This document shows positions 44,701 to 51,927 of a DNA stretch of 64,000 nt, piece by piece (position 1 is the stretch's first letter; the number at the start of each line of letters is the position of its first letter). A program made the translations under genes and the position numbers. This DNA comes from Streptomyces showdoensis (lineage in GTDB: Bacteria; Actinomycetota; Actinomycetes; Streptomycetales; Streptomycetaceae), in assembly GCF_039535475.1 (NCBI RefSeq), contig NZ_BAAAXG010000026.1, forward strand, positions 620,001-684,000. The letters are read 5' to 3'. Below the pieces are notes generated by a model that saw only the letters and a list, made by a program, of their open reading frames with translations, searched no databases and was not told where the DNA came from.

Positions 44701-45085
44701 CACCGACGGGAGCTCCGGTTCGCTGTACGAGCCGGTGACGCCCACCCGCCTGATGGACACCCGCTCCGGCACCGGCGTCCCCAAGGCCAAGCTCGGCGCC
44801 GACCAGACCGTCTCGCTGACGGTCGCGGGCAAGGGCGGGGTCCCGGCCACGGGCGTCACCGCCGTCGTCCTCAACGTCACCGCCACGAACCCCACGACGG
44901 CGACGTTCGTCTCCGTCTACCCGTACGGCACCACCCGCACCAGCGCCTCCAACCTCAACGTGGTCGCCGGACAGACCGTCCCGAACCTCGTCGTCGTCCC
45001 CGTCAAGGACGGCAAGGTCACCTTCTACAACCGCGGCGGCAGCATCGACCTCCTCGCCGACGTCGCCGGGTACTACAGCCCCTGA
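41708..45085 (+). CDS. Large secreted repeat protein B, paralogue of A
   Basis: A 1125-residue exported protein, paralogous along its whole length to the preceding gene. TTG 41708 follows GGGGAGGGA at a good distance. The signal peptide ends near AGTAVAAPSA. The beta-rich region begins RLQLAGATGFL, then GLKWVPYNGG. The FlgD-like Ig domain holds NWDGTDSAGQPMADGLYRWTL. Three C-terminal repeats start at 43973, 44351 and 44726. Its own terminator separates it from A, so the two are tandem copies rather than a tight operon. No anchor is visible. Confidence 0.85.
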   Translation: MRQIRTRRRARLTAAAVALTAALATVSPLGAGTAVAAPSAPAELVIPSERNATPDAGRLQLAGATGFLRGDGGTGLKWVPYNGGTVGSYKISDGERLFGTGRDLIARLSAARDRVDFTDPYGGTTATVAIPAGHRFAAVSGTEVITEEYEDGAVVAVHALTVVDGVAKDRTVWGFRPGTTDISVAGGDNPKGFFVSYTLDGQKRTAWVRTASLGMWAPENARSVSAAGDYLFVVTQEQRLQIWSADLFGGQTPFHEMDWPEGLEPVGMVGSNVITRSADGPDGATLTAYHVSGGLGRVVLSQVRGDLRLTPDGRLLAVKFGAENIRTVQALRNDINGGALRVDTVHQIPLVPTARQRIAVAQGEVSTVDRIPWEAPRLRSTRLTLGDPVLADQAQDRGTGPDFGRQCADEPDCPVLVPTGDGRVVYRNSRQALVLLDAGKQLPGTTVVDGGVVGDVEASGRYVSFRSLDGTQKVLDLDARTVVFDRGGLAGRATALDGGTLWSESTTAGTVDALDVRTGAVLRSEKVADCSLTDLQVRGGSAYWKCDTASGVTDLNTKTTRTLPGHDAALLGDGYVAHAAKDGTLSLTPLRGGDTATRTVGRPADIRPGFGWAVDRFGGHLAWVDELQRTHVTPSGVSTADFSVLDSERPTALLDRKAATPQKWSGKWWFSNPLRRWSITFVSDSGAHQRTLQGWSQVRGALEVNWDGTDSAGQPMADGLYRWTLTAEPEVEFGMATYTYGEVALTRLTSLASGRYQPVAPARVMDTRSGIGVPKAKVGPGGTVTLQVAGRGGVPESSAVSAVVLNVTATNPTAATFVSVYPYGTTRTSASNLNVVAGQTVPNLVVVPVKDGKVTFYNRGGSIDLLADVAGYYWPASTGSLYEPVTPTRLMDTRSGTGVPKARLGADQTVSLTVAGKGGVPATGVTAVVLNVTATNPTATTFVSVYPYGTTRTSASNLNVVAGQTVPNLVVVPVKDGKVTFYNRGGSLDLLADVAGYFTDGSSGSLYEPVTPTRLMDTRSGTGVPKAKLGADQTVSLTVAGKGGVPATGVTAVVLNVTATNPTTATFVSVYPYGTTRTSASNLNVVAGQTVPNLVVVPVKDGKVTFYNRGGSIDLLADVAGYYSP
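43973..45085 (+). repeat. Three ~375-bp coding repeats in protein B
   Basis: Units start at 43973, 44351 and 44726 (378, 375 and 360 bp). The first has one extra codon in GVPESSAVSAV. Units 2 and 3 are almost identical at DNA level (GTCCCCAAGGCC, GACCAGACCGTCTCGCTGAC and many longer matches), so they were copied recently. Confidence 0.9.
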
Positions 45086-45104
45086 GCCACGCACGGGGTA
45101 AAGC

Positions 45105-45148
45105 CCGAGGGCCGGGTGCGCACCGCGTGGTGCGCGCCCGGCCCTCGG
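45105..45148. terminator. Bidirectional hairpin terminator after protein B
   Basis: A 12-bp stem (45105-45116 with 45137-45148) with a partly paired loop. It lies between protein B and the convergent PH-domain gene. Confidence 0.8.
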
Positions 45149-45164
45149 CCGTTCAGGGGTCGGC

Positions 45165-45812
45165 TCAGCCGGTCACGGAGAGCACGACGAGCAGCACGAG
45201 GCCGGCCGCGGCGGGCGCGAGGATCTCGTACGCCCAGCGGATCTGCGGCGCGCCCTGTGCCTCGGGGCGCCCGCCGAGGCGCTCGGCCAGCTCGCGCAGG
45301 TCGGCGACGGTCTGGTCGGTGGGGGCGACCCGGGCCTTGGTGTCGGTGACGTCGGCGGTGACCGAGGAGCGGCCGTGCGGGTCGTCCTGGGAGGCGCGGG
45401 CGGCGTTGCGGGCCGCGCGCTTGCGCTGGCGCAGCGAGACGGGGATCGCCCACAGCTGGTACTTGTCGCCGTCCTGGGTGAAGACCTCGCTGGAGTAGCC
45501 GGCCCGCAGGTCGGCGACCGAACCCCAGGGCAGCACGATGGTGCGGAAGGGGTTGCGGATCCGCAGCCGCTCGTCGTTGGCGAAGACCGCCGGCCGGATC
45601 GTGAAGGCGACGATCAGCGGGACCACGAGGACCAGCCCGGCGAGCGTGATCCACGGGACCCGGCCCTCGCCCCGGAACAGCGAGTCGCCGCCGAGGAGCG
45701 CGGCGAGGACGAGCAGGATGACCCCGCCCGCGATGCCCAGGGAGGACCGGAAGACGCGGTCGGCGTGGGCGGGCTCGGAGGGCTGCTGGGAGGGCGGCTC
45801 GGGGGTCGTCAT
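45165..45812 (-). CDS. Bacterial PH-domain membrane protein
   Basis: A 215-residue membrane protein. Two helices (LGIAGGVILLVLAALLGG and ITLAGLVLVVPLIVAFTI) come first. A bPH6-type domain follows, beginning RPAVFANDERLRIRNPFRTI and LPWGSVADLRAGYSSEV. A charged linker and a C-terminal helix (ILAPAAAGLVLLVVLSV) complete it. This is a common actinobacterial family of unknown function. It starts 34 bp after the sortase gene on the same strand and is probably the last gene of the surface-protein/sortase unit. A link to sortase function is inferred only from position. Confidence 0.87.
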   Translation of the reverse strand: MTTPEPPSQQPSEPAHADRVFRSSLGIAGGVILLVLAALLGGDSLFRGEGRVPWITLAGLVLVVPLIVAFTIRPAVFANDERLRIRNPFRTIVLPWGSVADLRAGYSSEVFTQDGDKYQLWAIPVSLRQRKRAARNAARASQDDPHGRSSVTADVTDTKARVAPTDQTVADLRELAERLGGRPEAQGAPQIRWAYEILAPAAAGLVLLVVLSVTG

Positions 45813-45846
45813 GGGGCCGATTCTGCCTCAGCGCTCCCCGTTCGGC

Positions 45847-46473
45847 TCACGCGGCTCGGGTGAGCAGATCGGCGTACACGACGATGTTGTCGGGGCGGTG
45901 GCCGTCGACCAGCTCGCCGCCGCAGGTGATCAGCCGCAGTTCGGGCCGCCGGGTGTCCCCGTACACCTTCCGGGTCGGGAAGGCCTTCTTGTCGACCTGC
46001 TCCAGCTCGCGCACCCGGAAGACGGCGTCGGTGCCGTCGGCGCGGGTGACGGTGATGCGGTCGCCGACGCGGATCCTCGCCACGTCCTTGAGCACGGCGG
46101 GGCCCTCGGCGGTGTCGTAGTGGCCGATGAGGACGGCGGGGCCGGTCTCACCGGGCGTCACGCCCTTGTCGTACCAGCCGATCCGGCCGGCCTGGGCGAC
46201 CGAGGGCACCTGGACGGTGCCGTCCGGGTTGAGGCCGAGGTCCAGCAGCGGCCGGGCGTCGACGCCGGCGGAGGGCACCCGCACGCGGACCGGCTTCGAG
46301 CGCGGCATCGGCGCGGTGGCGAGCTGCGCGGCCGGAGCGGGGGCCGCGGTCGCCGTGACCCGCGGGGCCGGGACGCCGGGCCCCTTCGGCGCCTCGGCGG
46401 CGGGCGCCGCGCAGCCCGCGAGCGCGACGGCGGCCACGGCGAGGGTGAGCAGGAGGGGGCGGCGGCGGTTCAT
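45847..46473 (-). CDS. Class F sortase (lipoprotein-type signal)
   Basis: A 208-residue extracytoplasmic transpeptidase. The N-terminal signal ends in LAGC with C21, so it may be a lipoprotein or N-anchored. The catalytic triad is complete: H118 in IGHYDT, C184 in RLITCGGEL, and R193 in HRPDNIVVYAD. The VPSVAQAGRIGWYDKG strand is typical of class F sortases, which are widespread in actinobacteria and poorly characterised. The gene directly upstream encodes a secreted protein with a C-terminal helix and basic tail, the natural substrate candidate. Confidence 0.93.
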   Translation of the reverse strand: MNRRRPLLLTLAVAAVALAGCAAPAAEAPKGPGVPAPRVTATAAPAPAAQLATAPMPRSKPVRVRVPSAGVDARPLLDLGLNPDGTVQVPSVAQAGRIGWYDKGVTPGETGPAVLIGHYDTAEGPAVLKDVARIRVGDRITVTRADGTDAVFRVRELEQVDKKAFPTRKVYGDTRRPELRLITCGGELVDGHRPDNIVVYADLLTRAA

Positions 46474-46576
46474 GGGCGTGCTCCGGGACAGGGGTCCGGC
46501 GGGCCGCCGAGGAGGAGGGGCGGCCCGCCGTAGGGGTGTGGGTGTGACGTGTGGGGTGTGAGGTGCGCGGAGGGCG

Positions 46577-47770
46577 TCAGCCGCGGGCGGCGGCGCGACG
46601 GCGCAGGGTGGCGAGGCCGAGCCCGGCGACGACCAGGGCGGCGCCGGCGCCGGCGGCCGTCAGCGCGGTGTCGTTGCCCTGCTCGACGGTGCCGGTCTCG
46701 GCCCCGGCGGCGACCCCGCCCTTGGGCACGACGGTGGTCTGGCCGCCCTGGGTGCCGGTTCCGGTGCCCGTGCCGGTGGCGGGCGCGGGGGTGGCCGTGG
46801 AGGCGGGCTTCCTGCCGCAGTCCTTCGGCAGCTTCGGGAAGTCGTTCCACTGGTACGGCGCGGTGTCGCCGCCGTTGGTGTGCTGTCCGAAGCGAGCGGT
46901 GGAGGTGCGCGGCCGGTCGATCTTCATGCCGAGCCCGGTCGGGCCGGGGTGGGCGCGGTCGACCGACTGGAGGACCTTGCCCTTCGCGTCCTTGAGGACG
47001 GCCTTCGGGCCCTTCTCCAGGTCGTTGGTGAGAACGACGGTCCAGCCGCCGCCGTAGCCCGACTCGATGACCTCGGTGACGGTGCACGGGCCGAGGGAGG
47101 TCGGGCCGCTGAGGACCTTCGCCGGGGGCGCGGGCTTCGGGGCCGGGGTCGGGGTCGGGGTCGGCTTGGGCGTGACGATGCCGGGGCCCAGGTACTCGGG
47201 GGTGGCCTGCTTCGCCCCGCCCGCGATGTAGGCGGAGAGACCGCCGTCGGCCTCCATGACGACCACGGCGCTCTTGGCCATGTAGAAGACCCTGCGGATC
47301 TCGCCCGGCGTCACGTACGTGTAGCCGAGCCCCTTGCCGCGGTCGATCAGCTGGATGCCCGTCCTCGTGTCCTGCCGGTCCAGCTGCACAAGCGTGCCGT
47401 CGGCGAGGCGGTAGGTGCCGGAGCGGGTGGGCTGGGCGTAGTTGCCCTGCCACGAGAAGATGCGGCCGTCCTCGGTGAGGACCATGAACCGCCCGTTGTC
47501 ATTGCCCGCCGCGGGCCGCCCGTTGGCCTCGATCGCGCCGATCGACTCGCCGCGCACGAAGCCCTCGGCGCGGAACCACGCCTTGCCCAGCTTGTAGACC
47601 TTCACGACGGTGCCGTCGGCGAGGGTCTCGGTCCTGACGAGCGTGCCGGTGCTCTCCGCGGTGGCCGCCGGCCCGTCCGCCGCGAAGGCGGTTGCGGTGG
47701 CGACGACCGGCGTGAGTGCCAGGCCCGTGAGGAGGGCGGTGGCGACGGCGGTGCGGAGGGCGGTGCGCAT
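46577..47770 (-). CDS. Secreted surface protein with C-terminal anchor, probable sortase F substrate
   Basis: A 397-residue exported protein. The signal peptide covers residues 1-30 (TGLALTPVVATATAFAA). The mature part holds short beta repeats of the type GTLVRTETLADGTVVKVYKL, a Pro/Thr linker TPKPTPTPTPAPKPAPP, and a domain with two cysteines (LGPCTV and KDCGRK). The C-terminus has VPKGGVAAGAETG, a hydrophobic helix (ALTAAGAGAALVVAGLGLAT) and RRRAAARG. No LPxTG is present; the PKGGVAAGxE segment stands where a sorting motif should be. It lies 103 bp upstream of the class F sortase gene on the same strand. Confidence 0.85.
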   Translation of the reverse strand: MRTALRTAVATALLTGLALTPVVATATAFAADGPAATAESTGTLVRTETLADGTVVKVYKLGKAWFRAEGFVRGESIGAIEANGRPAAGNDNGRFMVLTEDGRIFSWQGNYAQPTRSGTYRLADGTLVQLDRQDTRTGIQLIDRGKGLGYTYVTPGEIRRVFYMAKSAVVVMEADGGLSAYIAGGAKQATPEYLGPGIVTPKPTPTPTPAPKPAPPAKVLSGPTSLGPCTVTEVIESGYGGGWTVVLTNDLEKGPKAVLKDAKGKVLQSVDRAHPGPTGLGMKIDRPRTSTARFGQHTNGGDTAPYQWNDFPKLPKDCGRKPASTATPAPATGTGTGTGTQGGQTTVVPKGGVAAGAETGTVEQGNDTALTAAGAGAALVVAGLGLATLRRRAAARG

Positions 47771-48028
47771 CACGACTCCCGTGAAGTCAGAAAGGTCGGG
47801 TGTGGAAGAGCCGCATGCCGCTGACGTCTCGTTCGGTGGAGGCCGGTGAGTTCTGGCTGGCTGCGGAGGAAACGTTATGGATCTTGGGTTCTGGACGCGT
47901 CCGCTCCGTGTCACGGGCATGTGACAGAGCTCACCGGCCCCGCCTCCTCCCGCACCCACCTGCGCTTTCGCACGCTCGTCCGAGCGGCCCCCTGTACAGG
48001 CCGCTACGCGCGTAGATATGCTCGACTG
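47771..48028. other. Divergent promoter region, surface protein / deoC
   Basis: A 258-bp gap without a gene. The left half serves the surface-protein gene and includes CCGGTGAGTTCTGGCTGGC and GGAAACGTTATGGATC, the most A/T-rich part. The right end has the CTACGCGCGTAG palindrome right before deoC. Confidence 0.6.
48004..48015. promoter_or_regulatory. CTACGCGCGTAG operator, copy 2 (deoC)
   Basis: A perfect 12-bp palindrome ending 13 bp before the GTG start of deoC. It overlaps TAGATATGCT, the likely -10 element, which implies a very short leader and direct promoter blocking by a repressor. Confidence 0.8.
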
Positions 48029-48994
48029 GTGACCATGCCCACCACTGCAACCGCAGCACACGCTTTCGCCGACGTGACCGCGTCCGACAGCACGCTGCGC
48101 CGCTTCCTCCACGGGCTGCCCGGCGTCGACGCCGTCGGCCTGGAGGCGCGCGCCGCGTCCCTCGGTACCCGCTCGATCAAGACCACGGCCAAGGCATACG
48201 CCATCGACCTGGCCATCTCCATGATCGACCTGACGACGCTCGAAGGCGCGGACACCCCGGGCAAGGTCCGGGCGCTCGCCGCCAAGGCCGTCAACCCCGA
48301 TCCGACCGACCGCACCACGCCGACCACCGCGGCCGTCTGCGTCTACCCCGACATGGTGGCCACCGCCAAGGCCGCCGTGAAGGGCTCCGACGTCAAGGTC
48401 GCCTCGGTCGCCACCGCCTTCCCGGCCGGGCGCGCCGCGCTGCCGGTGAAGCTGGCCGACACCGCCGACGCGATCGCCGCCGGCGCCGACGAGATCGACA
48501 TGGTCATCGACCGTGGCGCCTTCCTCGCCGGCCGCTACCTGGAGGTGTTCGAGCAGATCGCCGCCGTCAAGGCCGAGTGCGGCGACCGCGCGCGCCTCAA
48601 GGTGATCTTCGAGACGGGCGAGCTGTCCACGTACGACAACATCCGCCGCGCCTCCTGGCTCGGCATGATGGCCGGCGCGGACTTCATCAAGACCTCGACC
48701 GGCAAGGTCGCGGTCAACGCCACCCCCGCCAACACCCTCCTGATGCTGGAGGCCGTGCGCGACTTCCGCGCCCAGACCGGCGTCCAGATCGGCGTGAAGC
48801 CCGCGGGCGGCATCCGCAACACCAAGGAAGCCGTCAAGTTCCTGGTCCTGGTCAACGAGACCGTCGGCGAGGACTGGCTGGATAACCACTGGTTCCGCTT
48901 CGGTGCCTCCAGCCTGCTCAACGACCTGCTGATGCAGCGTCAGAAGCTGGCGACCGGCCGTTACTCCGGCCCCGATTACGTGACGGTGGACTGA
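48029..48994 (+). CDS. deoC: Deoxyribose-phosphate aldolase
   Basis: Class I aldolase splitting 2-deoxyribose-5-phosphate into glyceraldehyde-3-phosphate and acetaldehyde. The 321 residues include the Schiff-base lysine K221 in DFIKTSTGK, the second active-site lysine in IGVKPAGGIR, and MIDLTTLEG and EIDMVIDRGAFL strands. The start is GTG 48029 or ATG 48035. An N-terminal extension of about 40 residues is typical of actinobacterial DeoC. It leads an operon with two aldehyde dehydrogenases that can remove its acetaldehyde, and it carries the nucleoside operator in its promoter. Confidence 0.95.
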   Translation: MTMPTTATAAHAFADVTASDSTLRRFLHGLPGVDAVGLEARAASLGTRSIKTTAKAYAIDLAISMIDLTTLEGADTPGKVRALAAKAVNPDPTDRTTPTTAAVCVYPDMVATAKAAVKGSDVKVASVATAFPAGRAALPVKLADTADAIAAGADEIDMVIDRGAFLAGRYLEVFEQIAAVKAECGDRARLKVIFETGELSTYDNIRRASWLGMMAGADFIKTSTGKVAVNATPANTLLMLEAVRDFRAQTGVQIGVKPAGGIRNTKEAVKFLVLVNETVGEDWLDNHWFRFGASSLLNDLLMQRQKLATGRYSGPDYVTVD

Positions 48995-48999
48995 TCAAC

Positions 49000-50436
49000 A
49001 TGGCATCTGCATTCGAGTACGCGCCGGCGCCCGAGTCCCGGTCCGTCGTCGACATCGCGCCCTCCTACGGGCTGTTCATCGACGGCGAGTTCGTCGACGC
49101 GGCCGACGGCAAGGTCTTCAAGACCGTCTCCCCGTCCACCGAGGAGGTCCTGTCCGAGATCGCCCAGGCGGGCGCCGAGGACGTGGACCGCGCGGTCAAG
49201 GCCGCCCGGAAGGCCTTCGAGAAGTGGTCGGCGCTGCCCGGCTCCGAGCGCGCCAAGTACCTCTTCCGGATCGCCCGGATCATCCAGGAGCGCAGCCGCG
49301 AGCTGGCCGTCCTGGAGACCCTGGACAACGGCAAGCCGATCAAGGAGACCCGCGACGCGGACCTCCCGCTGGTCGCCGCGCACTTCTTCTACTACGCGGG
49401 CTGGGCCGACAAGCTGGACCACGCGGGCTACGGCGCGGACCCGCGCCCGCTGGGCGTGGCCGGCCAGGTCATCCCGTGGAACTTCCCGCTGCTCATGCTG
49501 GCGTGGAAGATCGCCCCGGCCCTCGCGACCGGCAACACGGTCGTCCTGAAGCCGGCCGAGACGACCCCGCTCTCCGCGCTGTTCTTCGCGGACATCTGCC
49601 GCCAGGCCGGCCTGCCCAAGGGCGTCGTCAACATCCTTCCCGGTTACGGCGACACGGGCGCGGCCCTGGTCGAGCACCCGGACGTGAACAAGGTCGCCTT
49701 CACCGGCTCGACCGCGGTCGGCCGGGCCATCGCCAAGTCGGTGGCCGGCACCGACAAGAAGCTCACCCTGGAGCTGGGCGGCAAGGGCGCCAACATCGTC
49801 TTCGACGACGCCCCGATCGACCAGGCCGTCGAGGGCATCGTCAACGGCATCTTCTTCAACCAGGGCCAGGTCTGCTGCGCGGGCTCCCGCCTGCTGGTCC
49901 AGGAGTCGATCCACGACGAGCTGCTGGACTCCCTCAAGCGCCGCCTCGGCACCCTGCGGCTGGGCGACCCGCTCGACAAGAACACCGACATCGGCGCGAT
50001 CAACTCCGAGGAGCAGCTGGCCCGGATCACCTCGCTCGTCGAGCAGGGCGTGGCGGAGGGCGCCGAGCGCTGGTCGGCCGCCTGCGAGATCCCCTCGGCC
50101 GGCTACTGGTTCGCCCCGACGCTCTTCACCGGCGTCACCCAGGCGCACACCGTGGCCCGCGACGAGATCTTCGGCCCGGTCCTGTCGGTGCTCACCTTCC
50201 GTACGCCCGACGAGGCCGTCGCCAAGGCCAACAACAGCCAGTACGGCCTGTCGGCGGGCATCTGGACGGAGAAGGGCTCGCGGATCCTCGCCGTCGCCAA
50301 CAAGCTCCGGGCCGGGGTCGTCTGGGCCAACACGTTCAACAAGTTCGACCCGACCTCGCCCTTCGGCGGCTACAAGGAGTCGGGCTTCGGCCGCGAGGGC
50401 GGCCGCCACGGTCTGGAGGCCTACCTCGATGTCTGA
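49000..50436 (+). CDS. Aldehyde dehydrogenase (NAD(P)-dependent)
   Basis: A 478-residue ALDH superfamily enzyme oxidising aldehydes to acids. It has the PWNFPLLM Rossmann start, the cofactor loop FTGSTAVGR, catalytic base E258 in LELGGKGANIV, and the nucleophile C292 in NQGQVCCAGSR. The end is FGGYKESGFGREGGRHGLEAY. It begins five bases after the deoC stop, so it is surely co-transcribed. The likely substrate in this context is acetaldehyde released by DeoC, an inference from gene order. Its last eight bases overlap the next gene. Confidence 0.94.
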   Translation: MASAFEYAPAPESRSVVDIAPSYGLFIDGEFVDAADGKVFKTVSPSTEEVLSEIAQAGAEDVDRAVKAARKAFEKWSALPGSERAKYLFRIARIIQERSRELAVLETLDNGKPIKETRDADLPLVAAHFFYYAGWADKLDHAGYGADPRPLGVAGQVIPWNFPLLMLAWKIAPALATGNTVVLKPAETTPLSALFFADICRQAGLPKGVVNILPGYGDTGAALVEHPDVNKVAFTGSTAVGRAIAKSVAGTDKKLTLELGGKGANIVFDDAPIDQAVEGIVNGIFFNQGQVCCAGSRLLVQESIHDELLDSLKRRLGTLRLGDPLDKNTDIGAINSEEQLARITSLVEQGVAEGAERWSAACEIPSAGYWFAPTLFTGVTQAHTVARDEIFGPVLSVLTFRTPDEAVAKANNSQYGLSAGIWTEKGSRILAVANKLRAGVVWANTFNKFDPTSPFGGYKESGFGREGGRHGLEAYLDV

Positions 50437-51319
50437 CGCGACCCGTCTTGGCGTCTTCAAGACCTACAAGCTGTACGTGGGCGGGAAGTTCCCGCGTTCC
50501 GAGAGCGGCCGGGTGTACGAGGTGACCGACTCCAAGGGCAACTGGCTGGCCAACGCGCCCCTCTCGTCCCGCAAGGACGCCCGTGACGCGGTCGTCGCCG
50601 CGCGCAAGGCCTTCGGCGGCTGGGCGGGCGCGACCGCCTACAACCGCGGTCAGATCCTCTACCGCGTCGCCGAGATGCTGGAGGGCCGCCGCGACCAGTT
50701 CGTGCGCGAGGTCGGCGAGGCCGAGGGCCTGTCCAAGTCGAAGGCCGCCGCCGTCGTGGACGCCGCCGTCGACCGCTGGGTCTGGTACGCGGGCTGGACC
50801 GACAAGATCGCCCAGGTCGTCGGCGGGGCCAACCCGGTGGCGGGCCCGTACTTCAACCTGTCGACCCCGGAGCCCACCGGTGTCGTCACCGTGATCGCCC
50901 CGCAGGACTCGTCCTTCCTGGGCCTGGTCTCGGTGATCGCCCCGGTCATCGCGACCGGCAACACGGCGGTCGTCGTCACCAGCGAGAAGGCCCCGCTCCC
51001 GGCGCTGTCCCTGGGCGAGGTGCTGGCCACCTCCGACCTGCCCGGCGGCGTGGTCAACCTGCTCTCCGGCAAGGCCTCCGAGATGGGCCCGCACCTGGCG
51101 GCCCACCAGGACGTCAACGCGATCGACCTGACCGGCGCGGACGCCGACCTGGCGCGCGAGCTGGAGATCGCGGCGGCGGACAACCTGAAGCGCGTCCTGC
51201 GCCCGCGCGCCGAGGACTTCACCGCGTCCCCGGGCACGGACCGCATGACCGCGTTCCTGGAGACGAAGACCGTCTGGCACCCCACGGGTTCGCTGGGCGC
51301 GAGCGGCTCCGCCTACTAG
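50429..51319 (+). CDS. Short aldehyde dehydrogenase-like protein lacking the catalytic half
   Basis: A 296-residue ALDH-like protein, coupled to the full ALDH by an 8-base overlap. It begins KTYKLYVGGKFPRSESGRVY and follows the coenzyme-binding domain (TGVVTVIAPQ, ATGNTAVVVTSEKAPL, LPGGVVNLLSGKASEM). There is no ELGGK base motif, no active-site Cys and no C-terminal domain. The frame ends naturally with a terminator after it, so it is not a sequencing cut. From memory the same short gene sits here in other Streptomyces, which argues for a structural or regulatory partner rather than decay. Confidence 0.88.
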   Translation: MSDATRLGVFKTYKLYVGGKFPRSESGRVYEVTDSKGNWLANAPLSSRKDARDAVVAARKAFGGWAGATAYNRGQILYRVAEMLEGRRDQFVREVGEAEGLSKSKAAAVVDAAVDRWVWYAGWTDKIAQVVGGANPVAGPYFNLSTPEPTGVVTVIAPQDSSFLGLVSVIAPVIATGNTAVVVTSEKAPLPALSLGEVLATSDLPGGVVNLLSGKASEMGPHLAAHQDVNAIDLTGADADLARELEIAAADNLKRVLRPRAEDFTASPGTDRMTAFLETKTVWHPTGSLGASGSAY

Positions 51320-51327
51320 GTCCGTCA

Positions 51328-51365
51328 CGGCGACGGCCCCCGGGAGCTCCCGGGGGCCGTCGCCG
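51328..51365. terminator. Bidirectional perfect palindrome terminator
   Basis: A 38-bp perfect palindrome (two 19-bp arms without spacer) after the deoC operon and before the convergent secreted-protein gene. Confidence 0.88.
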
Positions 51366-51416
51366 TACCCGCACCCCCGCACGGCCCCCGAGGCCGCGCC
51401 GGGCTGACGGGGGTCG

Positions 51417-51809
51417 TTACGGGAGCAGCCCCTGGGTCAGCGGCCCCGCGACGGGCAGGTCGGCCAGCGCCCCGCCCTTGGTGACGTGGTCGGTGAGCAG
51501 GTTGGTGCCGACCGGCTTGAAGTCGGCGACCTGGGTGCCGAGCCCGTTGTCGAGCGGGTCGACGCCGGTGTTGGCCAGCGGGTCGAGCTGGAGCCGGGTC
51601 AGCGGCGCCACCCCGTGCCCGAGGCCCTCCAGGGCCGCGGCGCCGTCCACCTGGGTGAGCGAGTCGGTCGGCATCGGCAGCCCCACGCCGTCGGCGGCCT
51701 GCGCCGCGCCTCCCACGCCGAACACGGCCGCGCCGGCCGCCGTGACCGTGAGACCGGCCTTCAGCAGGGCGCTGCGACGGGGGTTCCTGGATTCTGCGTG
51801 ACGCGCCAT
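51417..51809 (-). CDS. Small secreted protein of unknown function
   Basis: A 130-residue exported protein. A basic start (MARHAESRNPRRS) and a hydrophobic core end in AAQAAD, a clear signal peptide. The mature ~90 residues are rich in Leu, Gly, Pro and Asp with short repeats (LDPLANTGVDPLDNGLG, then ADLPVAGPLTQGLLP) and no cysteine. It resembles the protein encoded at 57509 in composition and in LP/TQ motifs; such proteins are often mislabelled ATP-binding. ATG 51809 is preferred to the longer frame on signal-peptide grounds. The role is unknown, perhaps at the cell surface. Confidence 0.8.
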   Translation of the reverse strand: MARHAESRNPRRSALLKAGLTVTAAGAAVFGVGGAAQAADGVGLPMPTDSLTQVDGAAALEGLGHGVAPLTRLQLDPLANTGVDPLDNGLGTQVADFKPVGTNLLTDHVTKGGALADLPVAGPLTQGLLP

Positions 51810-51927
51810 GGAGATCCTTCCGAGGAGTGAGCGGGCGGGTACGGACAGTAGTGGAGGTGTGATGCTCGATACCAACGGGCCGCCTCGGTGGTCCCCTTTA
51901 CGGGGTAATGGTTCACACTGGTGTCCC

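Noticed and set aside
41603..45094. Long open frame on the minus strand opposite repeat protein B (over 1100 codons)
   Set aside because: It is rich in Gly, Val, Asp and Arg without domain features and results from GC-rich third codon positions. The plus-strand frame has a signal peptide, domains and a ribosome site.
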